A model generated the notes under the pieces. That model did not search any database. It was not told the DNA's origin and saw only the letters and a list, made by a program, of their open reading frames with translations. The position numbers and the translations under genes are program-made. From Ramlibacter monticola (GTDB taxonomy: Bacteria; Pseudomonadota; Gammaproteobacteria; Burkholderiales; Burkholderiaceae_C), in assembly GCF_016722785.1 (NCBI RefSeq), contig NZ_JAEQNE010000007.1:62001-126000 (forward strand): DNA of 64,000 nt, read 5' to 3'. The first letter of the stretch is position 1; each line of letters begins with the position of its first letter. Of this stretch, positions 25,450-34,026 are shown one piece after another.

Positions 25450-26406
25450 ATGAGACGCGTACTTTCGACTCTCGCGCTCGCGCTGCTCGCGCCGGTGGCG
25501 CTGGCGCAGAACGTGCCCTGCCCCGAGAAGAACGTCCAGTACTGGCAGGCCTTCCCGCCGGGGGGCGAGTCGGACCTGTCCGCGCGGCACCAGCAGCTCG
25601 TGCTGCACCGCAAGTGCCCCAGCGTCGACGCGATCATCCAGTACAAGGCCGGGGCCGGCGGCGCGCTGATGTGGACGCAGATGAACCAGCTGCCCGGCGA
25701 CGGCCTGAACGTCGTCGGCGTCAACCTGCCGCACATCGTGTTCCAGCCGATCCAGGGCGACGTGCAGTACAAGACGCAGGACGTGACGCCGGTGTTCTGG
25801 TTCCACTTCACGCCCGACATCCTGGTGGTGAGCGCGAAGAGCCCCATCCGGAATTTCCAGGAGTTCGTGCAGGCGGCCAAGGCCAAGCCCGGCGCGCTGA
25901 GCCTGGCGGGCTCGGGCCAGTACTCGGCCAACCACGCGGCCCACGAACGGCTCGACGCTGCCTTCGGAATCCAGACGCTGTACGTGCCGTTCAAGGGCAC
26001 GGGCGACCTGGCGGCCTCCGTCCTGGGCGGGCAGGTCGACGGCGCGATGACCTATGTGCCGTTCGCGATCGCCAACAAGGACAAGGGCGTGCGGCCGATC
26101 GCCGTCGCGATGGACAGGCGCCATCCGCTGATGCCCGACGTGCCCACCTTCAAGGAACTGGGCGTGGACTGGGTGGACGGCGCCTACCGCGGCATCGGCA
26201 TGCCGAAGTCGACGCCGCCGGAAGCGCGCAAGCGCATCTCCGACCTGTGGCGCGCGTTGAACAACGACGCGGAGATGAAGGAGAAGGCGGCCGCGGCGGG
26301 CTTCGAACTGGTGAACGTCGGCGTGGAGGAGATGGACTCCTTCATGGCGAGCAAGACGAAGCTCTATACCGAGGGCGCGGCCCGCATGGGCCTGGGCAAG
26401 AAGTAA
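25450..26406 (+). CDS. Bug/TctC-family periplasmic binding receptor
   Basis: 318 aa. Signal peptide MRRVLSTLALALLAPVALAQ, cleaved near residue 20. Tripartite tricarboxylate receptor fold: FPPGGESDLSARHQQLV, LTxxG-type glycine loops, GTGDLAASVLGGQVDGAMTYV and DVPTFKELGVDW. Binds small carboxylates; the ligand is unknown but ttuC 52 bp upstream makes a C4 dicarboxylate such as tartrate plausible. No TctA/TctB membrane partners are in the window, as is common for orphan Bug receptors. Start at ATG 25450 after CAAGGAG. Confidence 0.88.
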   Translation: MRRVLSTLALALLAPVALAQNVPCPEKNVQYWQAFPPGGESDLSARHQQLVLHRKCPSVDAIIQYKAGAGGALMWTQMNQLPGDGLNVVGVNLPHIVFQPIQGDVQYKTQDVTPVFWFHFTPDILVVSAKSPIRNFQEFVQAAKAKPGALSLAGSGQYSANHAAHERLDAAFGIQTLYVPFKGTGDLAASVLGGQVDGAMTYVPFAIANKDKGVRPIAVAMDRRHPLMPDVPTFKELGVDWVDGAYRGIGMPKSTPPEARKRISDLWRALNNDAEMKEKAAAAGFELVNVGVEEMDSFMASKTKLYTEGAARMGLGKK

Positions 26407-26415
26407 AGCCCGCCT

Positions 26416-26832
26416 CTACTCGCAGAGCCTGCGGATCTCCTCCGGAATTGCCACCGCGCGGATCGTCGTCGGGTCGTCCTCGCGGTGCGCCGCGAAGATC
26501 CGCACCTCGTCGCATTCCATGATCAGGTCGTCCTCCCGCATCACCCGGTGCCGCTGCACGAAGCTCTTGCCGCGCCACTCCGCGATGCTGGTGTGGATCT
26601 GCAGCGTATCCCCGTAGCTCGCCGTCTTGACGAAGCGCGCGTGCGTGTCCACCACCGGCGTGCCGATCATGCCGGTGGCGGCTTCGGTCTCGTGCCAGGG
26701 CGGAACGCCGCACTTGACGAAGAAGTTGCGCGAGGAGGCGTCGATCCAGCGGAAGAAGTTGGGGAACCAGACGATGCGCGCCGGGTCGCAGTCGCCGAAT
26801 TCGACCCGGACCGTGTAGATGATTTCCTTCAT
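26416..26832 (-). CDS. Acyl-CoA thioesterase, hotdog fold (4HBT/YbgC type)
   Basis: 138 aa. The catalytic-loop motif VEFGDCDPARIVWFPNFFRWIDAS carries the Asp of the 4-hydroxybenzoyl-CoA thioesterase family; GTPVVDTHARFVKTASYGDTLQIHTSIAEWRGKSFVQRHRV is the hotdog core. Probably cleaves an aromatic or short acyl-CoA; aromatic acids are suggested by the upstream iorAB genes on the same strand. Start is the ATG complementary to 26830-26832; longer in-frame starts would read into the inverted-repeat element directly upstream. Confidence 0.85.
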   Translation of the reverse strand: MKEIIYTVRVEFGDCDPARIVWFPNFFRWIDASSRNFFVKCGVPPWHETEAATGMIGTPVVDTHARFVKTASYGDTLQIHTSIAEWRGKSFVQRHRVMREDDLIMECDEVRIFAAHREDDPTTIRAVAIPEEIRRLCE

Positions 26833-26834
26833 GT

Positions 26835-27105
26835 GGAGCCTGGGCGGCAGAGAAACGGGCCTGCGTTGGGTCTGCAAGGGGGTGAAGGCTAGGCGCGGGA
26901 ACGGGTCAAGCCTGGCCGGCTTGACCCGTTCCCGTAACGACGCATGCGCCCCCTTGCAGACCCAACCCTCCGGGCCGGGGCCTGGGAGCCCACCATCCGT
27001 CGTTGCAGTCTCCTAGTGTACGAAAAGTACACGGCGATCGACTGCGCCTCGGCTGGCGGGCTCCCAGGCCCCGGCGCAGGCCCGTTTCTCTGCCGCCCAG
27101 GCTCC
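26835..27105. other. 271-bp nested inverted-repeat element (three-way junction)
   Basis: A set of perfect complementary arms fills the gap between dctM and the thioesterase. A: 26835-26865 with 27075-27105 (31 bp). Inside it, arm B: 26866-26882 with 26949-26965 (17 bp), enclosing C: 26896-26912 with 26918-26934 (17 bp, 5-base loop). Then arm D: 26974-26991 with 27058-27075 (18 bp), enclosing GCAGTC/GACTGC and GTGTAC/GTACAC (27016-27021, 27027-27032). Stem A closes a junction from which B/C and D branch. No protein-coding potential is evident. It could be a mobile palindromic element, an mRNA structure or an assembly artefact. Confidence 0.85.
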
Positions 27106-28406
27106 TATCCCATTTTGCCGGGAAGCCAGAGGGCGATCATCGGGAAGGAGATCAGGATGACCAGCCGGCAGATGTCCGTGGCGACGAAAGGCAGCACGCC
27201 GCGGAAGATCGTGGTGAAGCTCACGTCGGGCACCACGCTCTTGATCACGAACACGTTCATGCCCACGGGCGGGTGGATCAGCCCCAGTTCCACGGTCATC
27301 ACGATGATCACGCCGAACCAGATGGGGTCGAACCCGAGCTGCATGATCACCGGGAAGATGATGGGCACGGTGAGGATGATCATGGCCATGGCGTCCATCA
27401 GGCAGCCGAGCACGAGGTACATCACCATGATCAGCGCCAGAACGCCGTAGCGGCCGATGCCCAGCCCGGTGAGGAACTCCGTGAGCTTCTGCGGCGTCTG
27501 CGTGATGGTCAGGAAGTAGCCGAACATCAGCGCCCCGATCAGCACCGTGAACACCGCCGCGGCCGTGCGGGTGGCGGACAGCAGCGCGTGCTTGATCTTC
27601 GCGCGATCGAGCTTGCCGCGCACCAGTCCCAGCAGGAAGGCGCCGCTGGCGCCCACGCCGCCGGCTTCCGTGGGCGTGAACAGGCCGCCGTAGAGGCCGC
27701 CGATCACGAACAGGAACAGCACGACGGGCGCCCACACGTCCTTCAGGTCGGCCGCGCGCTCGGCCCAGGGCTTCACTTCGCCGCGCGGCAGCCAGTCGGG
27801 GCGCACCCGGACGATCACCATCACCGTCAGCACGTACAGCAGCATGGCGAACAGCCCGGGGATGACGCCCGCCATGAACAGCTTGCCGATGTCCTGCTGC
27901 GTCAGGATGGCGTAGACCGCCAGCACGGTCGAAGGGGGCAGCATCGCGCCGAGCGTGCCGCCGGCCGCGATCACGCCGGTGGAGAAGGACTGCGGATAGC
28001 CGAAGCGCCGCATCTCCGGATAGGCCACGCTGGAGAAGGTGGCCGCCGTGGCCACCGAGGAGCCGCAGATCGCGGCGAAGCCGCCGCAGGCCAGCACCGT
28101 GGCGACGCCGAGGCCGCCGCGCAGGTGGCCGATCAGGGAGTTGGCCGCCTTGAACAGCTCGCGGCTGACGCCCGACACCGAGACGAAGGCGCCCATCAGC
28201 ATGAACATGGGGATGACGCCGAAGGTGTAGTCGGTGACCGTGCGCATGGAGGTCTGGCCGACCAGCTTCAGCGCCGGCCCGGCGCCGGCGATCCAGGCAT
28301 AGCCGGTGATCCCGACCAGGCCCATGGCCATGCCCACCGGCACCCGCAGCAGCATCAGCACGAACAGGGCGACGAAGCCGCCGAGGGCGAGCAGGTCGGT
28401 GTTCAT
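27105..28406 (-). CDS. dctM: TRAP transporter large permease, DctM type
   Basis: 433 aa, about 12 membrane segments. Family marks: MLMGAFVSVSGVSRELFKAANSLIGHLRGGLGVATVLACGGFAAICGSSVATAATFSSVAYPEM, GTLGAMLPPSTVLAVYAILTQQDIGKLFMAG, and GCLMDAMAMIILTVPIIFPV. Imports an organic acid with sodium together with the small permease and DctP. Its start overlaps dctQ by 4 bp. The stop codon begins at the outer edge of the nested inverted-repeat element. Confidence 0.95.
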   Translation of the reverse strand: MNTDLLALGGFVALFVLMLLRVPVGMAMGLVGITGYAWIAGAGPALKLVGQTSMRTVTDYTFGVIPMFMLMGAFVSVSGVSRELFKAANSLIGHLRGGLGVATVLACGGFAAICGSSVATAATFSSVAYPEMRRFGYPQSFSTGVIAAGGTLGAMLPPSTVLAVYAILTQQDIGKLFMAGVIPGLFAMLLYVLTVMVIVRVRPDWLPRGEVKPWAERAADLKDVWAPVVLFLFVIGGLYGGLFTPTEAGGVGASGAFLLGLVRGKLDRAKIKHALLSATRTAAAVFTVLIGALMFGYFLTITQTPQKLTEFLTGLGIGRYGVLALIMVMYLVLGCLMDAMAMIILTVPIIFPVIMQLGFDPIWFGVIIVMTVELGLIHPPVGMNVFVIKSVVPDVSFTTIFRGVLPFVATDICRLVILISFPMIALWLPGKMG

Positions 28407-28918
28407 TCCCCCCCCTTCTGCTCGAAATGCTCGTCGTGCAGCGCCTCGGGCCTGAACACCAGCCGCCAGGTGCGGATCGCGATCAGGATCACGGCGCAGA
28501 CGTCGCCGATCCAGGCCACCGCGTAGAAGGGCCAGGTGGGGATGTTGAGGTCGTAGGTGAGGACGTGGTCGATGTAGGTCAGGCGCACCTTGTCGAACAG
28601 CATGGCGGTCTGCACGGTCACCACGAACAGCAGCACCAGCGTGGCGAACACGTCGATCATGCGGCGGCGCGAGGTGCCGACGGCGGACCAGACCAGGTCC
28701 ACCGTGATGTGGCCGCCGCGGTAGCTGGTGGCCGCGATGCCCCAGAAGATCAGGATGCCCAGCAGCATCCGGCCGAAGTCGTACGAGTCGGGAATCGACG
28801 TGCTGAAGAACTTGCGCAGCAGCACGTTGACGAAGATGTTGAGGGCCACGATGCCGACGAAGATGGCGGCCAGCCACTCGATGCCGTTGATGAAACGGTC
28901 CGCGAAGTTCTTTTTCAT
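28403..28918 (-). CDS. dctQ: TRAP transporter small permease, DctQ type
   Basis: 171 aa with four hydrophobic segments (about 13-33, 48-66, 88-108, 130-150). Contains the family region LGILIFWGIAATSYRGGHITVDLVW. Partner of the large permease, with which it overlaps. 66 bp separate it from dctP upstream. Confidence 0.92.
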   Translation of the reverse strand: MKKNFADRFINGIEWLAAIFVGIVALNIFVNVLLRKFFSTSIPDSYDFGRMLLGILIFWGIAATSYRGGHITVDLVWSAVGTSRRRMIDVFATLVLLFVVTVQTAMLFDKVRLTYIDHVLTYDLNIPTWPFYAVAWIGDVCAVILIAIRTWRLVFRPEALHDEHFEQKGGE

Positions 28919-28984
28919 GGGCCGGGCAATGACGAATGACCAGACGACTCGGGGGTCATCCGTCCTCCGTCCTCCGTGATCCGC

Positions 28985-30004
28985 TCAGAGGGCGGCCTTG
29001 TACCTGGCCAGGCTGGCCTTGAGCGATTCCATCACCTTCTTCGGGTCCTGCCCCGTCTTGCGCACCGCCTCGGCCCACTGCGCCTCGCCGCCCGCGGTGG
29101 CGTCGCGCCAGGCCTTCAACTGCTCGGGCGTGAGCTTGTAGACCTCGTGGCCGGGCTGCGCCAGCTTCGCATGGCCGCCGAACTCGAACTCGGCCCAGGG
29201 CGTGGCGACGCGCTCGGCCCACTCGGTGGTGCAGTGGTCGTCCACCGCCTTCTTCTGCGTGAGCGACAGGCTGTCGTACTTGGCCTTGTTCATCACCCAG
29301 ACGAAGGGCGTGACGTACAGCGGCACGTCCATGTGGTAGCTCACCACCTTGTCGATGCCGAACAGCGGGATGGAGCCCCAGGGGAAGGTGATGGCGTCGG
29401 CCACGCCGCGCTCCAGCATGTCGCGCGACTCGGGCGCGGAGGCCTGCACGTTGGTGCCGCCGAGGGCGGTGACCATCTGGCCGATGGTGCTGGTGGCGGG
29501 GCGGATCTTCATGCCCTTGATGTCGGTGGGCAGCAGGATCTTCTTGCGGGCGTGGAAGGTGCCGGGATCGTGCACGAAGGCGAAGCAGAACTTCACGTCC
29601 TTCATCTCCTGCGCCGCGTACTGGCGGTACCAGGCGTCGATGGCGGCGCTGCCGCCCTTCGCGTTGGCGAACAGGAAGGGCAGCGAGGCGCCGGCGATGA
29701 TCGGGAAGCGCCCCGGCTGGTAGCCCGGGTTCACGTACGAGAAGTCGGAGATGCCGTCCCGCGCCATGTCGTAGTGGTCGAAGGCCTTGCCCAGTTGCTC
29801 GGACGGGAACAGCGTCGCGGTGAGCGTGTTGTTGGTGGCCTTCTTGAGGCTTTCGGCCCAGGCGAGCAGGCTCGGGTTGAGCGGATGCTGCGCGGGCACC
29901 CAGCTCGAAAGCTTCAGCATGGCGGGCTTCTCCTGCGCCTGCGCGGCACCTGCCGCCAGCGTCAGGGCGGCGGCGACGGCCGTCAGGGTGAACCGGATCC
30001 GCAT
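28985..30004 (-). CDS. dctP: TRAP transporter substrate-binding protein, DctP family
   Basis: 339 aa. Signal peptide of about 22 residues (MRIRFTLTAVAAALTLAAGAAQA). DctP fold with LKLSSWVPAQHPLNP, the ligand Arg in MKIRPATSTIGQMVTALGG, and VADAITFPWGSIPLFGID. The pattern of Trp/Pro-rich segments resembles receptors for 2-oxo or aromatic acids, but the ligand is uncertain. Strong GAGGAGAG site before the ATG. First gene of the dctPQM unit; follows iorAB on the same strand after 98 bp. Confidence 0.92.
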   Translation of the reverse strand: MRIRFTLTAVAAALTLAAGAAQAQEKPAMLKLSSWVPAQHPLNPSLLAWAESLKKATNNTLTATLFPSEQLGKAFDHYDMARDGISDFSYVNPGYQPGRFPIIAGASLPFLFANAKGGSAAIDAWYRQYAAQEMKDVKFCFAFVHDPGTFHARKKILLPTDIKGMKIRPATSTIGQMVTALGGTNVQASAPESRDMLERGVADAITFPWGSIPLFGIDKVVSYHMDVPLYVTPFVWVMNKAKYDSLSLTQKKAVDDHCTTEWAERVATPWAEFEFGGHAKLAQPGHEVYKLTPEQLKAWRDATAGGEAQWAEAVRKTGQDPKKVMESLKASLARYKAAL

Positions 30005-30102
30005 CGATATCTCTCCTCTTGCTTGGTCTGCGCCAGAACGTTTCTTTGTATAACGAACACGCGGCGCCGCCATCGTGGTTTTCCTTGAGGGGCGGTGGGT
30101 CT

Positions 30103-31791
30103 TCAGGGTGCCTTCAGGCGGGATTCGTCGTCCGCGGCGAGGCCGCGCGGCTTGCGCACCCAGCGCACCGGCACGGCCTTCACGGGCCGCGGCGGTGCGC
30201 CGTGCTGCACCAGCGCGGCGTCGAGCGCCTTGCCGGCATCGTCGGCCAGCGCCGCTTCGCGCGCCGCGCGGATCGCCTGCGCCGCTTCGGGGGCCACGCC
30301 GCCGCGGGCGAGGTGCTCCAGCACGTGCAGGAGATTTTCCTTGCCGCGTTCGTTGGTGGAGCCGTAACCCTTGATCAGCCGCCCGCACAGGGCGATCTCG
30401 TGGCCCAGTTCCCACGCGCGCCGCGTGCCTTGCACGACGCCTTCGAGCCATTGCCCGATCATCGCCTGCTCGATGGCGTAGCGGCTGCCGCGCGGGCGCA
30501 GCCACTTCATGCGCGCGAGGGTGCGCAGGGCGGCCATGCCCAGCACGCTGTGCGTGGCGACCTTCAGGGGCAGCGCCCAGGAGGCCTTGCCGCGCGCCAC
30601 GCGCCGGCGGTCCCAGGCCGTGAGCCTGCCCGCCAGCGGGGCGGGCAGCAGCGCGGCGAATTCCGGCACGCCCGGCTTGAAGTGATCGTAGACCTTCAGC
30701 AGGTCGTGGACGCCGGGCTTGACCTCGCGCTGCACCCGGGCGCTGCGCGAGGCGCGGCTCTTGAGGTCCGCCACGCGCACGATGTCGTCGAAGGCCATCC
30801 ACAGCGCGAGCCAGCGCGCCATCTCCTTCGTGACGGCGAAGCCGTGCGCGCCCTGCGGGTCGGCCTCGCGCTCCGCGGCGAGGACCTGCCGCAGCCGGCC
30901 GGCGTAGAGCTCGGCGTACGCCGTGCCCTGGTAGTCCACGAGACGCGCGTACCCCAGCCCGAACATCCCGCGCACGGGCTCGGGAAACGGATCGGCCGCC
31001 GCGGGCGGCGCCCCTCGCGGCGATTGCGGTGCGTCCGCGGGGGCCAGCACCTGCGCCAGGTAATCCGCCTGCGTGCGGCCCTGGGCGACCCGCTCGTACG
31101 CCCTGGCGAATCCACGCAGGCTCGCCTCCGCCGACTTGCCGCCGGCTTGCACCACGGCCTCGTAATCTTCCCGCCGGAACGGGAACAGCCCGCTGCCGGC
31201 GATCGCGCCCAGCATCACCGCGCTCACGACGGTGCCGGCCTCCCGTGCCAGCGTGTTCATGTCGAAGACCTGGTGCGCGCGGGCGAAGCGTCCGAGCAGC
31301 TTCAGCAGGTCGGCCGGCTCGGCCCGGCCGTCGCCGAGCTGCATGCGCTCCTGCGTGGTCAGCGTGCGGGCGGAGGACGTGATCACCAGGGTGCGGTCCG
31401 GCGAAGCCATGCCGTTGCCGATCTGGCGCGCCGTCTCCAGCAGCTCGGAGGAGACCAGGGCGTCCAGCGTGCCCGGCACCGGGGTGAGGCTGAACACGGG
31501 CCGCCGGTCTCCCAGCTGCGCCAGCGGCACCGGGAACACCTCGAGGTAGTAGGTGGTCGCGCCGGTGCGCTGCGCCACGCCGGGAATGGACGTCGCCTGC
31601 GCGGGATAGCCCGCGTGGCGCGCGGTCTCGACCAGCCATTCGGTCAGCACGCCGCCGCCTTCGCCGCCGAGGGCGCAGATCAGGAGGGAGATGGGGCCCC
31701 CACGCTTGCTCACTGCGTGTAGCGCGCTGCCCCCCGAGGGGGCGTTCGCGCCTGCGGGCGGCCGTGCGGCGCTCATGGGCGAGGACTTCAT
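30103..31791 (-). CDS. iorB: Indolepyruvate oxidoreductase subunit IorB (extended form)
   Basis: 562 aa. The POR gamma-like domain begins ISLLICALGGEGGGVLTEWLVETARHAGYPAQATSIPGVAQRTGATTYYLEVF, followed by a long C-terminal region (~210-562; DYQGTAYAELYAGRL, VYDHFKPGVPEFAALLPAPLAGRLTAWDRRRV) as found in aerobic indolepyruvate oxidoreductases. Oxidises arylpyruvates to aryl-acetyl-CoA or acids together with IorA. ATG 31791 overlaps the iorA stop (ATGA). The first ~33 residues are unlike the family and are largely encoded by a dispersed palindromic repeat; a GTG at 31713 is an alternative start. Confidence 0.85.
   Translation of the reverse strand: MKSSPMSAARPPAGANAPSGGSALHAVSKRGGPISLLICALGGEGGGVLTEWLVETARHAGYPAQATSIPGVAQRTGATTYYLEVFPVPLAQLGDRRPVFSLTPVPGTLDALVSSELLETARQIGNGMASPDRTLVITSSARTLTTQERMQLGDGRAEPADLLKLLGRFARAHQVFDMNTLAREAGTVVSAVMLGAIAGSGLFPFRREDYEAVVQAGGKSAEASLRGFARAYERVAQGRTQADYLAQVLAPADAPQSPRGAPPAAADPFPEPVRGMFGLGYARLVDYQGTAYAELYAGRLRQVLAAEREADPQGAHGFAVTKEMARWLALWMAFDDIVRVADLKSRASRSARVQREVKPGVHDLLKVYDHFKPGVPEFAALLPAPLAGRLTAWDRRRVARGKASWALPLKVATHSVLGMAALRTLARMKWLRPRGSRYAIEQAMIGQWLEGVVQGTRRAWELGHEIALCGRLIKGYGSTNERGKENLLHVLEHLARGGVAPEAAQAIRAAREAALADDAGKALDAALVQHGAPPRPVKAVPVRWVRKPRGLAADDESRLKAP
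31697..31743. repeat. Palindromic dispersed repeat inside the iorB 5' coding region
   Basis: CCCCCACGC at the left and the near-perfect palindrome CCCCCCGAGGGGG at 31730-31742, separated by CACTGCGTGTAGCGCGCTG-like sequence. This layout is the intergenic repeat often seen in Comamonadaceae genomes (known pattern, recalled, not searched). Here it is translated as SGGSALHAVSKRGG. Confidence 0.6.
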
Positions 31792-33941
31792 GCGGGCTGG
31801 AGCGCGCGGACGATCGCGCTGCGGAAGGAGTGGACCAGGCGTTCGTGCCACCTGGGGTTCTGCACCACCTCGGCACGGTAGAAACTGGGGCACAGCGTGG
31901 CCGCGTGCGCGTTGGCGCCGCACAGGCCGCAGCCGACGCAGCCGTCGATCACGGTGGCCACCGGGTCCACCTTGAGCGGGTCGGGGTTGTCCTTGAGCGT
32001 CAGCGTGGGGCAGCCGGAGAGACGGATGCAGGCGTGGTCGCCATTGCACACGTCCTCGTCCACGCCGTACTTCACGCGCACCACGCGTTCGCCCTTCTGC
32101 AGCAGGCTGGCCAGCCAGGGTTTCAGCCGGCGCTGCCGTTCGAGCTGGCATTCGCCCTCGGCCACGATCACCTTCAGGCCCTCGAAGCCGCTGGTGAAGG
32201 CCTCGATGAGCGTGGCGCGCATCGTTTCCACCTCGTAGGTGTGCACGGTGCGCAGCCACTGCACGCCCAGGCCCTTCAGCGCGGCCTCGATCGTCTGGTT
32301 GGTGTGCGCCAGGCTGCGGCCCTTGTCGGCGGCCTGCGATTTCGCGTCCTCGCCGGGCGTCGAGAGGATCTCCTGCGTGCCGGTCGCCGAGGTGTAGCCG
32401 TTCTTGAAGATCAGCAGCACCGCGTCGTCGCCGTTGAAGAGCGCGCTCTGCACCCCCGTGAGCAGGCCGTTGTGCCAGAAGCCGCCGTCGCCCATGATGG
32501 CCAGCGTGCGCCGCTGCATCATCGGCGAGACCCCGGCGCGGCTCGCCAGCGACATGCCGTAGCCCAGGATGGAGTGGCCCATCGAGAACGGTTCGAAGGT
32601 GCCGAAGGCGTGGCAGCCGATGTCGGCGGCGATGTGCACGTTGCCGATCTGCTGCTGCGCCAGCTTGAGCGCCGAGAACACCGGCCGCTCGGGGCAGCCG
32701 ATGCAGAAACCCGGCGGGCGCGCGGGCAGGGGCTTGTCCAGGGCGGCGGCGACGGCCTGACGGCGTTCGTCGTTGGCGGCCAGCCAGCGGCGGGTGTCCT
32801 CCGTGGCCGCCCCGGGCAGGTGGCTTTCCGCGAACCGCGCGAGCCCGGCGGAGAGGACCTCCACGGTGTACTCGCCGGCCGCGGGCAGGAGGTCCTTGCC
32901 GTGCAGCTTGGTCTGCAGGTCGCGCCGGCGCAGCAGCGTGGCGATCTCCTGCTCGATGAATTCGGGCTGGCCTTCCTCCACCACCAGCACGGCGCGCTTG
33001 CCGGCGCAGAAGTCCGCGACCTGTTCCGGCACCAGCGGATAGGTCACGTTCAGCACCAGCAGCGGGATCTCGGTCGCGCCGAACGCGTCGGCCAGTCCCA
33101 GCTGCTGCAGGCTGCGCACCAGCGCGTTGTAGAGCCCGCCCTGCACGAGGATGCCGAGGTCCTCGTGCCGGCCCGCGAACAGCTCGTTCAGCTGGTTTTC
33201 GAGGATGTAGCTGCGCGCCGCCGGGATGCGCTGCTCGCCCTTGAGCTTCTCGTGGCGGAAGGTGACCGGCGGGTGCGCGAGGCGCATGTAGTCGAAGGCG
33301 GCGGGGTTCTCCAGCAGCGCCCGCGTGGAGATGCCCGGCGCGACGTTGTCCCGCGCCGGGAAGCTGCCTCGCACGTGGCAGGCGCGGATGCGCAGCTCCA
33401 GGATGGCCGGCATGTTGGAGGCTTCGGAGAGCCGGAAGCCTTCCTCCACCATGCGCGCCATCACGGCGAGATCGGGCCGCGGGTCCAGCAGGCACATGCT
33501 GGACTTCAGCGCGAAGGCGTGCGTGCGCTCCTGGATCACCGAAGCGCCCTCGCCGTAGTCCTCGCCGACCACGATCAGCGCGCCGCCGGTGACCCCGGGC
33601 GAGGACAGGTTGGACAGCGCATCGGCGGCCACGTTGGTGCCGACGATGGACTTCCAGGTGACCGCGCCGCGCAGCGGGTAGTGGATGGAGGCGCCCAGCA
33701 TCGCCGCGGCCGAGGCCTCGTTGGAGCAGGCCTCCACGTGCACGCCGAGTTCGTCGAGGTAGGGCCGGGCCTGCACCATCACGTCGAGCAGGTGCGACAC
33801 CGGCGCGCCCTGGTAGCCGCCGACGTAGGCCACCCCGGATTGCAGCAGCGCCTTGGTGATGGCGAGGATGCCCTCGCCGTGAAAGGTGTCGCCCGCGCCG
33901 AGGCGCAGGGACTCGATTTCCTTGCCGAATGAAACTTCCAA
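31788..33941 (-). CDS. iorA: Indolepyruvate oxidoreductase subunit IorA
   Basis: 717 aa with a TTG start. N-terminal POR domain (GEGILAITKALLQSGVAYVGGYQGAPVSHLLDVM), TPP-binding C-terminal domain (GFCIGCPERPVFSALK, ADIGCHAFGTFEPF, MGDGGFWHNGL with the GDG..N-type motif) and an [4Fe-4S] ferredoxin-like end (CNGDHACIRLSGCPTL, CVGCGLCGANAHAATLCPSF). TTG 33941 is chosen because CAGGAG lies 9 bases upstream; an in-frame ATG at 34043 would run into the divergent lysR gene and its operator. Decarboxylates arylpyruvates, probably delivering aryl-acetyl-CoA. Confidence 0.88.
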   Translation of the reverse strand: MEVSFGKEIESLRLGAGDTFHGEGILAITKALLQSGVAYVGGYQGAPVSHLLDVMVQARPYLDELGVHVEACSNEASAAAMLGASIHYPLRGAVTWKSIVGTNVAADALSNLSSPGVTGGALIVVGEDYGEGASVIQERTHAFALKSSMCLLDPRPDLAVMARMVEEGFRLSEASNMPAILELRIRACHVRGSFPARDNVAPGISTRALLENPAAFDYMRLAHPPVTFRHEKLKGEQRIPAARSYILENQLNELFAGRHEDLGILVQGGLYNALVRSLQQLGLADAFGATEIPLLVLNVTYPLVPEQVADFCAGKRAVLVVEEGQPEFIEQEIATLLRRRDLQTKLHGKDLLPAAGEYTVEVLSAGLARFAESHLPGAATEDTRRWLAANDERRQAVAAALDKPLPARPPGFCIGCPERPVFSALKLAQQQIGNVHIAADIGCHAFGTFEPFSMGHSILGYGMSLASRAGVSPMMQRRTLAIMGDGGFWHNGLLTGVQSALFNGDDAVLLIFKNGYTSATGTQEILSTPGEDAKSQAADKGRSLAHTNQTIEAALKGLGVQWLRTVHTYEVETMRATLIEAFTSGFEGLKVIVAEGECQLERQRRLKPWLASLLQKGERVVRVKYGVDEDVCNGDHACIRLSGCPTLTLKDNPDPLKVDPVATVIDGCVGCGLCGANAHAATLCPSFYRAEVVQNPRWHERLVHSFRSAIVRALQPA

Positions 33942-33984
33942 GGCCGGTACTCCTGGGGCAGCGGGGAGTGTCGGGGTTTCCGCA

Positions 33985-34003
33985 TCATCAATCAATAAAA
34001 TGA
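33985..34003. promoter_or_regulatory. LysR-type box TCAT-N11-ATGA
   Basis: Perfect inverted repeat with the T-N11-A spacing of LysR-type operators, 23 bp before the lysR start and 43 bp before the iorA start, in the divergent gap. Expected to serve the LysR protein encoded next to it. Confidence 0.6.
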
Positions 34004-34026
34004 GGCGACTAAGCGGTATCAGAACA

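Noticed and set aside
27016..27032. GTGTAC-GAAAA-GTACAC as a third GntR operator
   Set aside because: Spacing and core differ from AGTGTATACACT and it lies at the tip of the nested inverted-repeat element, not at a promoter of a purine gene.
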